Positions 26,520 through 38,772 of a stretch of 64,000 nt of DNA are shown here, in pieces. Source of the DNA: Chrysogorgia sp. JL179-B06. Taxonomy: Eukaryota > Cnidaria > Anthozoa > Scleralcyonacea > Chrysogorgiidae. The stretch is taken from assembly GCA_035772405.1 (NCBI GenBank), contig JAYKKM010000009.1, positions 2,986,001 to 3,050,000 on the forward strand, read 5' to 3'. A program made the position numbers and the translations under genes. The notes beneath the pieces are model-generated. The model worked only from the letters and a program-made list of their open reading frames with translations, made no database searches and was not told the origin of the DNA. Positions within the stretch are counted from its first letter, which is position 1. Each line of letters starts with the position of its first letter.

Positions 26520-26810
26520 AAACGACAGACCTTTTAAGACCTTGCAAAAGTCTAGCATACGTCTAAAAAGTTGTCTTCAAAAGGTCTAAAAAGATCTTAT
26601 GACCACCTATGGTAAAAGTCTCGAAAAGGTCTCCCAGGTGAGCTTAATTTGACAAATCGAAAGACCTTTCGCAACGCCAGGTCAAATTGATTACAATCTT
26701 TAAAAGGTCTAGAACGTCTGAAATATCTTTACATAGTCTAGAAAGGTCTAGAAACGTTTCGAAAGGTCTAAAAGAACTTTTAATGCCTTGAAAGCTCGAA
26801 AACCTACTGG
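26520..26810. repeat. Degenerate repeat of AAAGGTCTAGAA-like motifs
   Basis: At least ten variants of AAAGGTCTA or AAAAGTCT are scattered through this stretch, spaced about 12-40 bases apart, with some inverted copies (AGACCTTT). This looks like a decayed minisatellite. No coding content was seen. Confidence 0.5.
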
Positions 26811-27215
26811 ACAAAAAAGTTAATATTAACCATTAAATAAGCGCTGTTGCACGGAGCGTGTCGTATTGCGATAAACTATCAGCCAAGTGATCACTCTACA
26901 AGAAATATGTTCAATAAAACGTTTATTCCACGGAAAACTTCTGAACTAAACTAAATACAAATTTAGTATCCTCCTTATATTCACTAAATACTTTTACAAT
27001 AGATACTTTTAGATACTTTAGATACTTTTACAATGGACTATTTACATAGATACTTTTTAATTTTTAATCTTTTAATTGAGTTGTAAATTAGGTTTAGAAT
27101 TATATGTACAATGAATAAAAAAATACTAATATAATTGAACAATAACAAACGAAAAAAATAAATATATATATATCAATTAACAAACTTGCAGATAACCTGC
27201 GACAGCTAGCCTCAA

Positions 27216-27307
27216 CCGCAGGCAACTCTGTGTCTTCCTTTTCGTGCTTGGCGAAAATTAAGATTGTTGAAAAGCCGCCGTTTGGGAAGACACAGAGTTG
27301 CCTGCGG
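27216..27307. repeat. Perfect 23-bp inverted repeat with 46-base loop
   Basis: The arms 27216-27238 and 27285-27307 (CCGCAGGCAACTCTGTGTCTTCC and its reverse complement) are identical. The loop is unrelated. It resembles a small foldback element or snapback unit. Confidence 0.8.
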
Positions 27308-27859
27308 AGAAGCGGTGTTACTAGCTTTTGGCACATGTCCCAATTCAAATTAAGCGACACGTTTTTATCCGTTGTCGTTGTCTCACATACACAATACGAA
27401 TATCTGTACGCATGCATGGCATCATTTGTGCCATCCGCCACGTTGACGCATTCATTTCACATGTGCCCACTTTAATTTTAGATCAAATTTCTTTTTCTCT
27501 GAGTGGGGATCAGATGTGTTAGCAAGAATAACGCCTAAAATTAGTGAAACATTGTCTCAATAAATGTAGACAATAAAATCAATGGCATTGCTAGATAAAA
27601 GAATAAAACTATGAACTAATTATAAGTCAAAGTACTTTCGTGTGTGTCCAAGTTCCGATGTTCGTCTCGATAGTAACCATCAACCATGTGGAATAGATTT
27701 ACTTCATTGTCATCAATTTATTTTTCAGGTCTTGCTTGGGCTGAGGTGCACTTGTTAGTAAACATTTTGTTTATTTTGGAACTGTCCAAAGGGGCCACGT
27801 TAAATATTTTGGCAGCGACAAGCATGTACCCTACAAATAAAATCATCATTTATATATTA

Positions 27860-28317
27860 GTTTAACTCTTTCCCTACGGGCGCAGTTAAAATGGGTCGTT
27901 GATGACCCGCAAAGTCGTCAATCGAAAAACACGGCACACGTTAACGCAAGATTAAAAATTGAAATTCGACAAGCGCCAGGAACATGAAATCCACGCACAC
28001 GCCAAGTTTGATTTGATTTCATAAACAACTCTGCGATTGGTGGCATTTTGAGTTTTCAAGATGCTATGCGGGCGTGCAAGATGGCCTTTTCTGGAAAAAT
28101 GTAAATTTTTCAACCTGATTTATGATAATTAATGCTAATTTATATTAACATAATGTGTTTTGTTCGGGAAATTTAAAAGAACAAGTAAAAGCCGGTTTAT
28201 TGGGCTTCCAGAAAATGTATAGCTTTCGCAACAGTTATGGTTATTTCAAGAGATATCAATAGAACAACGTGGTGGTTCAATTTTTAATGTTTTTCAGCCG
28301 TAGGGAAAGAGTTAAAC
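27860..28317. mobile_element. 458-bp MITE with 20-bp terminal inverted repeats
   Basis: The terminal repeats GTTTAACTCTTTCCCTACGG (27860-27879) and its perfect complement (28298-28317) flank non-coding AT-rich DNA. The flanks contain TA on both sides (TATTA left, AGTATA right) but a longer duplication is not clear. The superfamily is undetermined. Confidence 0.8.
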
Positions 28318-28766
28318 AGTATAACAAATTAAAAATGCATGCGCTGATAGGCTGAAAGCCGTGTTTCTATCAACGATGGCCAACGAAGGCGAAGCCTGAG
28401 TTGACTATTCGCTCATAGACAACGAGGACGAGTTGTCTAATTGTTTTAGTAGAAACAAATTAGTGAACTATTTATTACAAATCATGCATTCTTCAAACAA
28501 TTATCCAAAAACTCATCTTAAACCTCCCCAAAACGAGAGTTTTCTACATTGTTTTGAGCGCGAACCTTTAATCACAAACAGCTAAAATGTCGATAAATAT
28601 GTTCTGTGACAGCCAACAAGAAAAACGAGAAGATTGGATGCTTTTCTTCACAGTTAAGAGCGTTTATGTTCATTTGACCAGTCGACAACACTGTCTGGCG
28701 TGAGTAAGGAGAATGTATATTTTCATCATTTTAATAAAAGAGTCTTATTACTTACTTCCTTCCGTG

Positions 28767-28899
28767 TTTACATAAAGTTATAGAAACACTCGTGAAAGTT
28801 TGGGATAACTCGAAATAGCGTGGAAACACTCGCCCTGCTGGCTCATACTAATTTCTCGTTCTCCCAAACTTCCACTCGTGTTTCTAAACTGTATGTAAG
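28767..28899. mobile_element. Foldback element with ~39-bp arms
   Basis: TTTACATAAAGTTATAGAAAC and the following CACTCGTGAAAGTTTGGGA pair with TCCCAAACTTCCACTCGTG and the GTTTCTAAACTGTATGTAAG that follows. The pairing is nearly complete over the outer 39 bases each side and poor in the middle. Confidence 0.7.
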
Positions 28900-29648
28900 C
28901 ACAGAAAATGTTTTCTATTTCGTAAATAGTACGCTATTACAGAGCTTATTTGACTACATATAAATACCTTTTATTGCTGACACGATACTGGGGTCCAATA
29001 CTTCTTTGCCAGACGGAAAAACACGGTTTCCAAAACCGACTGATTTAGCCAATGTATCCTCCGTAAAAAAGTGGTCCATTATGAGGCGGAACAACACTTT
29101 CAGAAAAACACCTGATCCCGGGCACAATTCTTACTTGCTCTCTCCCTTTTCAAAGTGCGACGAAGACGTGACGATGTTTGTCTTAGCGATAACTACTGCA
29201 GATGTTTCAACAGATTTCACAGTACTCCACAAATACATATATGTTAAAACATTAAATATGCCTTGATACCTTGTCTCTAATTCACCTAGTATAAAACTGG
29301 CCGGCTTTCAAGAATACACTGTTGCATTGGGATTAAAAAATAAAAATAAGTACGAGACTTACCACTGGTACCGCTGCCCACGAATTAACATCATTTGACC
29401 ACGTCACGGAAATTTCTTCTTTGTGTTGGTCTTTGCAAAGATACTCAGTTAATGACTCCAAATAAGAAATTGCGGCCATCGGAGCTCTAGGGAGTCCTAT
29501 ATAATTGGTATATAAATCGAATTAACTTTATTATGTAATTTTTCAGCAATAACTGTATATTATATTTAATGTTATTCATACTTCATGTATGAATGGTATA
29601 TAGTCAACAAAATCAATTGATGTAAAAAAGGTGTGAAAGAGTGTTCCA

Positions 29649-32021
29649 TCAGATATCTATGTAAACACCGACAAATGTTTTTTTAAAACATGAAACGTAT
29701 ACGGAGATTCGTAAGTGGTAACACACTACGAGGTGTTTGCGTCTGTATATGTGATGAAACACTTTTTCAGTGTTGCTTTTCACATTTCGTAAATTAGAAA
29801 TAGTTTGCTTTAACCGTTCGTTTTCTGCACGTAGTTCTACACATTCATGACATTGGAGTGTATCGTTTTCCTCATTTTCTTCACGTTCATAATCCTGTAA
29901 GTCGTCGCAGTCATAAGAAAGGCATATTTCATTGTTTATCTCAGAAGGCAAAGTTGTCACAAATGTTCTTGATTGTTTACTAGAATTTGAAATGGGAGTC
30001 TGGAAATGTAGTTGCCGTGATGCTACTAGTCCACTGTTTACTGGTGAGGTGTTCTTAGGCGGTGAAGAGGGAGACTCCATATTGCACATGTCCTGATGGT
30101 ATGATATAGGGGTACTGGTGTATTTAGGTGTAACTTTTGTTCAAGTCGAGGTAGTGTTATGGGAACTGCATTGGGAATGTTCCTGTAGTTGTGGTTTGGG
30201 AGTGGGAGGCGGTGTTGAACATGTAGTACTTGAAGACCGAAGAGAGTTGCTCCAGTTGCAGTAGTTTTGAATTACAGCCTTTGGTGGCCCTAATAAATCG
30301 ATAAATGTTCTCGTTTCTTTCTCCAAATGACCGTTCGCAGGCGTTGATACATGGCTTCTAATTTCTGGGGAAGGTCGAGGATATATGTTTGGTGTGGCAG
30401 TCGTGGAAACTGAGCATCGAAGGTTTTGAACGGAATCGTTTAGCTCCACATTGCTAGTGCAGATAGCTTCAGAGAATGTTTCCGTTGACTCATTTAGTGT
30501 AGCTTGGATGACTTCTTTGGCCATCATTCTTGCACTTTCAATCTGTTTGCTTTTTAGGCTGGGCAGTCGGGGGTTCTTTGTGGATTTTTTATTTTTCCTC
30601 ACGATTTTAATTCTTCGTCTTGTTTGTTATTTTAGGGCTCTTATTTTCCTTTTCATCTGATGAATTCGGACTCAGATCTCTTGCCTTTGCCGTTTTTGTT
30701 CGCTTTCTTTTTCTTCCCGCTATATTATTAATTTCCACTTCCCTATCTTCTGCAGGCTTTCTTCATTATCTTGAGAAAGATAATTCGAAAAAAAAATTTT
30801 TAATTTGGGAGTTTAAACATTGAAATGCATGCTTGCAAAAATGTCAAATTCAATGCTACATGCAATGCACCGTTAAAGTTGCGTTAGTCATCGTTATATG
30901 GTCATCGTAGCACTACGATAATTGCATAACGATATGAGAGAATTGATGTCATCATTCTTAATTACTCAGGAAATCTTATGATGTGTGATAAAATATGCCA
31001 CAGGGTACATACAGGCTGTTAGTTTTATCGAGACACAAATCTAAAATTTCCCAACTTGGTTGCTTTTGCAAATAAACGAACAGTGTTTCCTAGGATAAAT
31101 ACATTAAATATAGATAAATACACACGATATGAGAGAATTGATGTCATCATTCTTAATTACTCAGGAAATCTTATGATGTGCGATAAAATATGCCACAGGG
31201 TACATACAGGCTGTTAGTTTTATCGAGACACAAATCTAAAATTTCCCAACTTGGTTGCTTTTGCAAATAATAGGATAAATACATTCACATTCAAACATCC
31301 ATGGTACGACGACTAGAATTTACAAAAGCATTTTACCAATTGTATATAGGTCACAGACATCATAATCATCACCTTATTGTAAAATTACCAGCGCAGGCGA
31401 GCTAACACGTTTGTCGGACTGAGACGTTTTGCGGAAATCATTCCAACGCCATGAATATTGATCGACCTACGAACCAGACTAAGCTGAGCTGTAACTTAAA
31501 TTCATTTTGACTGGTATTTGAACCCATGAAATATAAATATCAACGAAAGAAGTCATTCATTCTGGTAACTGGGCCAGCTCACCTCCATGTAATCAGAGCT
31601 TTAGTCAACTGAGTGGATACGATAAATGTAGCATGCATGTTTGAGACAGAATAGACTTTTTTTGAGTTGCCAAACCAAATCTTGTACTACGTCCATGAGA
31701 TTATTTAATTGAAACCGCTATATAGCTAGCGCGGTAGTGACAGAAGAAAAGCTTAAGCGACTGAGATATTTTGTGGTTTAGTGGCAGTTAAAAGTCAATG
31801 AAAACTTACCAGAATAACGTATTATTTTTGCTTCATGCCAGTTTGTCGTCACGATTTTGTCTTTCTTCCTAACCTGCCAGGCTACTGGTGCAGTTTCATT
31901 CAGTTGCGGTTCTCCAATTAAATCTGTGCATTCCACAACACTATATTGCTGATCATCGATCCAAAAAAAACAGTGCAAACTCCGATTTCTTGTCTAGGGC
32001 CTCAACTACGTTAACGTTCAT
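29649..32021 (-). pseudogene. Spliced nuclear-type protein with coiled coil, broken frames
   Basis: An upstream exon (31810-32021, ATG at 32019-32021) ends with a clean donor. It reads a short module with FFWIDDQQYSVVE and WQVRKKDKIVTTNWHEAKI, broken once by an extra T. Such a module precedes BEN-type or related chromatin proteins in other invertebrate genes, but I cannot prove the family. A main exon region (about 30740 down to 29649) encodes a basic segment, a serine/proline-rich stretch and a coiled coil (ECVELRAENERLKQTISNL). It has one frameshift near 30615 and one in-frame TGA at 30141-30143, with the same phase continuing on both sides. Linking the two parts as one gene rests on strand and distance only. 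Confidence 0.4.
30930..31288. repeat. Recent tandem duplication, 195-bp unit
   Basis: The unit 30930-31124 is followed by an almost identical copy from 31125. The second copy differs by a single substitution in the first ~145 bases and lacks about 15 bases (ACGAACAGTGTTTCC) near its end. Near-identity implies a recent event or a collapsed/duplicated assembly region. Confidence 0.9.
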
Positions 32022-32489
32022 TTTTCTATTACTTTGATTTGCAACCCAAACTCGACTTCAACGATGCTCGCGAACTATCGTTACATCTACCAATCAGAGG
32101 CTTTGCCTCAGCTCATGGGCGTTCAAGCTACAATTTCAATTATTGGGCACAACTGACAACCTACTTAGAGATATCATCAGTGATAGTGTTTTGTCATTTA
32201 TAGCCCTGCAACGATACGTTTGCTCACGATACGATACATACATATATAATTAAGAACTTAAGAAAAGCATTGAAATAAAAAATGTATTTATTTAATAATT
32301 AATTATTAAATATTAACTAATAATTAAAATTCTGAATAATCAATGATCATTCATTTCAGTGGGAAAAGTAAACCAGTTTCTTTTCAAACAACAATGATAA
32401 CCATATTAACAATCTCATTCATTTACATTCAGAATTTCAGATAACAATTACTCAGTTGACAATTGACAATTGACATGCATGTCGTAATG

Positions 32490-33890
32490 TCAAACAAGCT
32501 TCAAGTTATGTTTGAGGAAAATGAGTGCATCCACATTATCAGGGGAAAGACATGCTCTTTGAGCATTAACAATGTTCCCAGCCATAATAAAAACCCTTTC
32601 ACTAGGCAGATAGATGTTCCATATGGCTAAGACACACATGGCATATTTTGCCAAACTGTGGGGTACATTGTCTTGTGATATTTCCACCACTCCAGTGGGT
32701 TGCTATCTGGTGAAATGATGGGCTCAGACTTGAACTGGTGTACTTCATTTTCAACTTTCTGCTGGTGTGATTGTGAACAGGTTGGAATAGCTTTGGCACT
32801 GTAAACATCCCCAAAGAGTTCAGACATGGCTGTTCTCTTCTTACTTGGGGGAGACCTACTGAACTCTTCCTCTTGCTGTATAGACAACTGTGGTAAGGCT
32901 GAATCATCAGATTTATCACTGCTTGGAATTGGATCACTTAACTTCCAATACAAGATCAGTAAACACACAATGTCTCTCCTCATCACTGAGGAAGGTTAGA
33001 GAGTGGAATCGTGGATCAATGGCTGTAGCCTGGAGCAGGAACTTCTGCTTGTTATAATCCTCATACCTTGGCTGCATGTATTTTTGAATAGCTGCCTTGA
33101 CATCTCGGATGAGTGCACAGTCATCTGCATGTGGGGATGTAGCCTTCATGATAGAATCCTTGAGAGGCAATATCAAGGAAATAGTGTGGCTTCTGGCATC
33201 ACACAATAATGTAGTGATTGTTTTCATTGGTTGCCTTCTCGATATTGTTGACATCTTCTGATAATGTAACCACATCCTTCAAGTCCTTTTTAACTTCCTT
33301 TGACATCTATCTTTCTAGCATGTCGAATGTGCTGTTCCATCTTGTTGACACATCAATAATTAATTTCTTGGGGCGGCCTGCAATTTGCAACAAGGCACAC
33401 TTCTCTTTGAGGACAGCAGTGGCTTTTGGACTTCTGTGAAAGTATGATACTATTCTTCTCACACGAGCAAGCAACTGCTCAACCTTGCGAACCTCCAAGC
33501 CACGTTTTGTAGCTAAATTTATTGTGTGTGCAAAACATCCAAGACGTGGATGCAGTCCACTAAGTTTGACACCAAGTGCAAACATTGCTGGCATTGTCAG
33601 TCACAACACAATTTATACCATGGTCACGCCTAGTCATTCGCCGTTTGAATAAGAGCTTTTCCCAGAATTTCGCCAGTGTGGGATTCTGGCAATGCTCTGG
33701 TTTCCAACACTTTACTCTCCAGTTCCCAGACTGGCGAAATGTAGCGAGCTGTTGTAGTGACATACGATTCTGTAACCCTTGAGGACCAGCCATTGGTGGT
33801 CAAAGCAATACCCATTGCTTTTGACATCTCAGAAACAAGTTCCTCCTTAACAGTTTCGGTAAAGTATGTTCGCGATTTGATCCTCCATTA
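32490..33890 (-). pseudogene. hAT-family transposase (ZBED-like), decayed
   Basis: Segments of one hAT transposase follow in order on the minus strand but in several frames: TNGWSSRVTESYVT, CVVTDNASNV, LGCFAHTINLATK, VSTRWNSTFDMLER, ATAIDPRFHSLTFL, PLEWWKYHKTMYPT, and the C-terminal dimerisation block PSERVFIMAGNIVNAQRACL. The first catalytic aspartate (normally TDGW) is asparagine, and frameshifts and stops separate the segments. The N-terminal BED finger was not found. This is a dead copy. Confidence 0.85.
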
Positions 33891-33894
33891 TTCA

Positions 33895-34139
33895 GTTTAA
33901 AGGACACACTACAATGACAATGTTCATATCGGCCTTCACAGGGAAGAAATTAGGAAGGAGCTGGAAGAGTAATGACTTTCCAAAACCAGTGGGAAGAACG
34001 GCAACAACATCGTGTCCATGTAATAAGTATTAAAACACTTCACCTGCAGCGGTTTTAAACAATGCGAAGGAAAGTTGCCGCTGTTTAACGTTAACTGGAA
34101 TCGTCGAAGCACAGTCAATTTATCCGAAGATTCCGCCAT
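33895..34139 (-). pseudogene. RecQ-type helicase N-terminal fragment, frameshifted
   Basis: From ATG at 34137-34139 the protein begins MAESSDKLTVLRRFQLTL. A frameshift near 34025 follows. In the next frame it reads LLHGHDVVAVLPTGFGKSLL, a helicase Walker A region (PTGFGKS), and then FFPVKADMNIVIVVCPL, typical of superfamily 2 RecQ-like helicases. Only this first exon-sized piece remains, cut near 33895 where a decayed hAT transposase begins. Confidence 0.6.
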
Positions 34140-34901
34140 CTTTCTTTGTTTACCAATTTATTACAATTTATTACACCCACTGTAGCTGGGTGTTTGAACG
34201 TCATGTGACGAGCCAATGCCAGGGCATTTACCCGCCCTCCCAATTTCAAAAAGGGAAAAGGCCCTGGGAACGAGGTTGGTGCAATCCCCTTTCCACTGCA
34301 TGAAAATGGCATACATGCACATGAATCGTACAAATAAATGGCTATTATTTTTTATGTATTTGCATTGCAGTCATAAACAGTCATACAGTACATGTCAACT
34401 TATATTACACTTGTTATATTTTCAGACTCTTTACCAGAATACTACCAATCCCCTTTGCAAAAAAATTCCAAGTTGTCACTAAAGGACAGAATAGAAAACA
34501 AATGAAAACTTGAAGAGCTTCTGAAGCAAGTGCCACAGAGCATTACTGTTGTAATTAAACTTCACGATGATTTCATAAACATGACAAACGACCCCTTATT
34601 TGAAATCATACAAAATGTGATAAAAAATATGAACTGGATGTTCGATCAGAGATGAACCTGGCTGTTTTGCTGTTTGCCACTGGAAAGGTATGTTAATTAA
34701 AGAGTCCATTGAACAGTGTTGCTAAATTCGTTCTCCAAATTCCACTGTATACAACCTGATACAAATAGTAACTAGAAATACGAATTCCACAATAATCCCC
34801 ATCCAATGGTGCCCAGACCTCGCATGATGTGGCCATGTATTTGTGTATTTGCAAAAATTCAAAAGCCTGTTCCGTCGAAGAAATGTTAGAACGTTATTAT
34901 G

Positions 34902-35205
34902 GCCAATATTTAACCGATTTAAAATCTGAAAACAGATTTGGAATTAGCGAGTCAACATACATAACATACATGTTTACTACATTACGAGAACGCGAGTACC
35001 CTTCGTAAAAACGGTTTATGTACTTAGAAATTAGTTAGCTTTACTCGCTATAAGCCAGTCGATATTATTTTGAACGTTATCTCGATTAATATTTAACCGT
35101 TTTTAATTCTGAAAACAGATTTAGAATTGGCGAGTTCAAGTACATAACATACTTGTCTACTATATTACGCAAACATGCATACCTTCGTAAAAACCTGTTT
35201 GTGTC
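34902..35205. repeat. Direct repeat, ~118-bp units 185 bp apart
   Basis: Both units share AATATTTAACCG, CTGAAAACAGATTT, GAATT.GCGAGT, ACATAACATAC and CCTTCGTAAAAAC in the same order, with about 80 percent identity by eye. Confidence 0.65.
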
Positions 35206-35564
35206 GGATTTAAACGGATCACCCAAGACGACATTTTACTTCCTTATAAGGAGATGACCGACCATTTTACATATATATAGAAACTTTCGGTGAGAAATGG
35301 AACCCTGCTGCGGGGAGATTATCGACTTCGCTTGCGAGGGAATTAATACATAATTCATTATCATTGCCTGCACATCTTACTTTTCTCAATTTGATAGAAA
35401 TCTATAGCAACCAAACATTCACCAAAAAAATGTATGTAGAGTGTAGATTAACTATATGAACACTAAGCCATGTCACCATATGATAGAATACAATTCCTCT
35501 GGCCAATCTGAATGGTTAACACTGAATACAAAAAAGGGCATGACATATATCTCCAAACACGTCT

Positions 35565-35949
35565 GGCACAAGATACGTCAAAATCTGAACGTTTGTTGTG
35601 CATTCTTCAGTTTACAACCAAATGTTATAAATCTTTGTACAAGGATAGCTTTCGCCACCCCAACAAATTGTATGTTTTTTATTTGGAACTGCTTTTGGCA
35701 GGAAAATGACGTCACAGAACAGGCACTAAATTTAAACTTTTGTCTATTAACACATCATGAGTGAACTTCAAAATAGAAGAAATTTCCTGCCAAAAAACGT
35801 TGAAAATAAAAAACGAACACACACAATTTGTTGGAAATGCGAAAGCTATTCACGTATTTGGTAGAAAACATACATTTGGTCATCTATACATTTGGTAGAA
35901 AACTGAAGAAACCACAACAAACGTTCTGATTTTGACATCTCTCGTGCCC
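35565..35949. mobile_element. Large foldback element, ~385 bp
   Basis: The left arm (from GGCACAAGATACGTCAAAAT) and the right arm (ending TTTTGACATCTCTCGTGCC) pair over about 145 bases. Shared segments include GAACGTTTGTTGTG, TTCTTCAGTTT, ACCAAATGT, ATAGCTTTCGC, CAACAAATTGT and GGCAGGAAA. The right arm carries a small internal duplication. This is probably a non-autonomous transposon. Confidence 0.75.
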
Positions 35950-38218
35950 GGCTTGAAAAGCCTTTGTTTGTAATTCTGTTGTTGAGGATAAAAATATATT
36001 GTTTGGTAATGCTTGGAGAGTTATGGAACATAAGATCACAATAAATAAAATAATTGCAGCATCTTGGTCTCCATGAACAGTGTTGGGATGGTCTCTTGGA
36101 ATTCTGAATGGGAAATTTACGAAGGTGCATTTTTTGTTGTCTTGGAGACGTTGCTACAATCAGTGACTGAAAACCCAAAAAAGGTATACATAACAAAAAA
36201 TTAAAAATACAATTGTTAAAGCATGATGATAAGGTAATAAACAAAAGGTAATAAACAAAAATGTGAAATTTATTTAAGTTTAGGTATTTTTACTCAGATT
36301 GCACTGTAATGTTTTTCATCCCTTGATGATGATCCAAGAAATGTTGAAATTAATAACTTCTTATTAACCAAGAGCGCAGTCATTAAGGGAAAATATCAGA
36401 CAGAGGTCTTGACAGTATGGACCGAGCCCATGTGGTGAGGTTCATACATAAAAGACCTAGGTCTAATATTTTCCGGTAATGACCAAGCGGTCAAAGTTAA
36501 TAAGAAGTTTATTATATGGCATGGCTTTTTTAAACGACATACTTTAAATACGTTTTTGAGTGACAGAATCGTCATTTTCAATTTTGTTGTTCTATTGCTT
36601 TCATGATAGCAAGACTCTCTTTTAGATTTTTCATCATCTGACTCGTACATAATTTAGTGCTTAATTTACTAAATTCATGCAATTTTTGCTGTTCTTCAAA
36701 GTTTCCTATCATTGTTCGGTTTGTTCCTTTGTAAACAAAATGGCTGACAAAATCCGTAATCCAGACCAGTCATTACCGGGAAATAACGGACCGGCACGTG
36801 ATGTGTCTTAGCCAATCAGAGCATGCAATTTCACCGGAACTAGATTGTGCCATATAATAAACTAAGTTAATTTTTTTATTAAGAATGAAATTAAATTAAG
36901 AATATTGCTTCTAATAAACATACTTTTATTGTATAGTATCAGCCACTTAAAGTATTTATTTATTTTTATATATATTTGAGTAAGCCCTTATTGTTTGTAC
37001 ATTACTTTTGTTTATTGTTTGTACAATATTCTTTCTCACAGACTGAAGAGTTTTTCAGAGCTTGTGTTAAACCAAAGGGCTGTCTTTGTGGAAAGGCAGT
37101 AGCATTTTCGCCATCCACAGTAATTGAAGCTCTAAAACTTTCCACAACTGCAGCAGCGATACGGCAATACATTAACAAGAACAACATTGGGTGTACAGGC
37201 AAAACCTTACGGGTTGGAACCTCGTCGTGCACATGCTTCATGTTAGCTATAGTAAACTTCCTTCCAATCTGCTGAAAATCTACAGCCAGGTAATTTTTAT
37301 GCACTTATTGGATTAATCTTCATCTGAAATGAATGAATTATACTTGATCTTTGGTTTTGCCCAATATTGAATTATCAAATTTAAATACTTTGTGATATTG
37401 GGTTCGATAATTTCTTCAATCTGTCTTGTCACCGTATGTTTATTTAATGATTAAATCCTGAAACAAATCTTTACTGCAGTTGTTAAACACTGCTGAATAT
37501 ATTTTTTGACATTTGGTTAAAACTTTAACTCTTTCTTTACCACGAGTTCCTCTTTGAAGAGTTCATAAATCGAACCCTAGTGTAGCAGTGTTTAATATTA
37601 TAGCAAAAGGTTTACTGTGCTTCATATTTTGTTATTTTTCAAATGGAAAAATAAATGTGTAATGTTTCCATTTGCTACTAAGCCCAAAACAAGACCATCA
37701 TCTTTAGACTTTTTCGTCAAATGAAAAAAGCATAAAAGACTGTACAGTATTTGGAACCTTTTTAAAGAGTTACAATCTAAACTATAAAACAATCTAAACA
37801 ATTAGGTAAGTATCTTACAAAAATTATATTTTTTCAAGGATGTTTCTGATTATAATTCTTTTAATAATACTCTCATTTCTAGATGAAAATGTTCAAGGAA
37901 AGGATCTAAATAGAGAGAAGAACGAGAATCAAATACAACTTAGTGATGGTAAGTAAAATATTAATTAATGTAATTATCTGATTTTGACGTTGGACTCGGC
38001 TATGTAAAACACAAAGATACAATTGAAAATTGTTTAATTAACTAACCTGAATAGAACATGAATCATGTTGCGCTGCGTAGGCAGTGTAGAAATCCAAATA
38101 TAATACTCGACCAGTATGACTAAACTTTCATCTTTCATCATTTTAACATGCTTCGGGCGGCGAGCGGAGATGAGACCCTGGGTACGAGGTTGGCACTATG
38201 TTCGGCTTGTAATTTCTC

Positions 38219-38268
38219 GGGATATACTTCATGGTAACAATACATAAAGTTTCCCATCATATTTCAGA
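38219..38268 (+). mobile_element. MITE end fragment (same family as 58782-58930)
   Basis: GGGATATACTTCATGGTAAC followed by AATACATAAAGTTTCCCATC matches the terminus of the two other copies. Homology stops after about 50 bases. Confidence 0.65.
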
Positions 38269-38772
38269 AATTTCGGTCTGCGAGCAGGATTTCGATTTGG
38301 GATTGAATGACCATTTTAGTGAAAACTATTAGAGAAAATTAATATCGACTGTTTCTTCCAAGCTGCAGTGTTGCCGGCTGAATATCAGCACATATATAGA
38401 TATATGCGTAAAGCCAGACATTGCTAATTATCCCAATGTATTTTTATGTAGTGCCTGCAATGAAAGCGAATACAAAGAAACTAAAAAGTCGTGGAGATCA
38501 ATTAAACGATGGTCTGTCTTTTTTTTTCCAACCACATAAAAGGAAGAGACACTAACTCAAGAGGGAAATCGTCAAGGACACAAATACTTGTAGTTAAATA
38601 TACTAAACATCCATAGTAATAAATTTATCATTTATAGACGATACAGGGTGTATAAAAAAAACGAGACCTTTAGAAATTAACCTATTGTTGTTAAGCACAA
38701 GATTTTATGCTCCTGGGAATTTAAAATAGCTTCTAATCGTATGTCAAGAATACTCTCCCTGTAATTAGGAGA

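Larger units (their letters stand above)
26811..29648. other. Gene-poor stretch with MITEs
   Basis: No supported gene. It contains the inverted repeat at 27216-27307, the 458-bp MITE at 27860-28317 and the foldback at 28767-28899. Remaining open frames are short and lack family signatures. Confidence 0.5.
34145..38770. other. Gene-poor stretch with repeats
   Basis: No supported complete gene. It contains a pair of direct repeats (34902-35018 and 35087-35205), the foldback at 35565-35949 and a MITE piece at 38219-38268. A frame open on both strands at 37040-37285 is bordered by splice-like signals, and a short AG/GT-bordered segment lies at 37883-37949. Both could be orphan exons, but neither shows a known motif. 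Confidence 0.4.

Noticed and set aside
36465..36790. MITE with CCGGTAATGAC inverted ends
   Set aside because: The inverted match is short (about 14 bases) and no target duplication was seen.
37002..37304. Minus-strand exon of about 85 codons with splice-like borders
   Set aside because: The plus strand is equally open, no family motif is visible on either strand, and there is no neighbouring exon to join.
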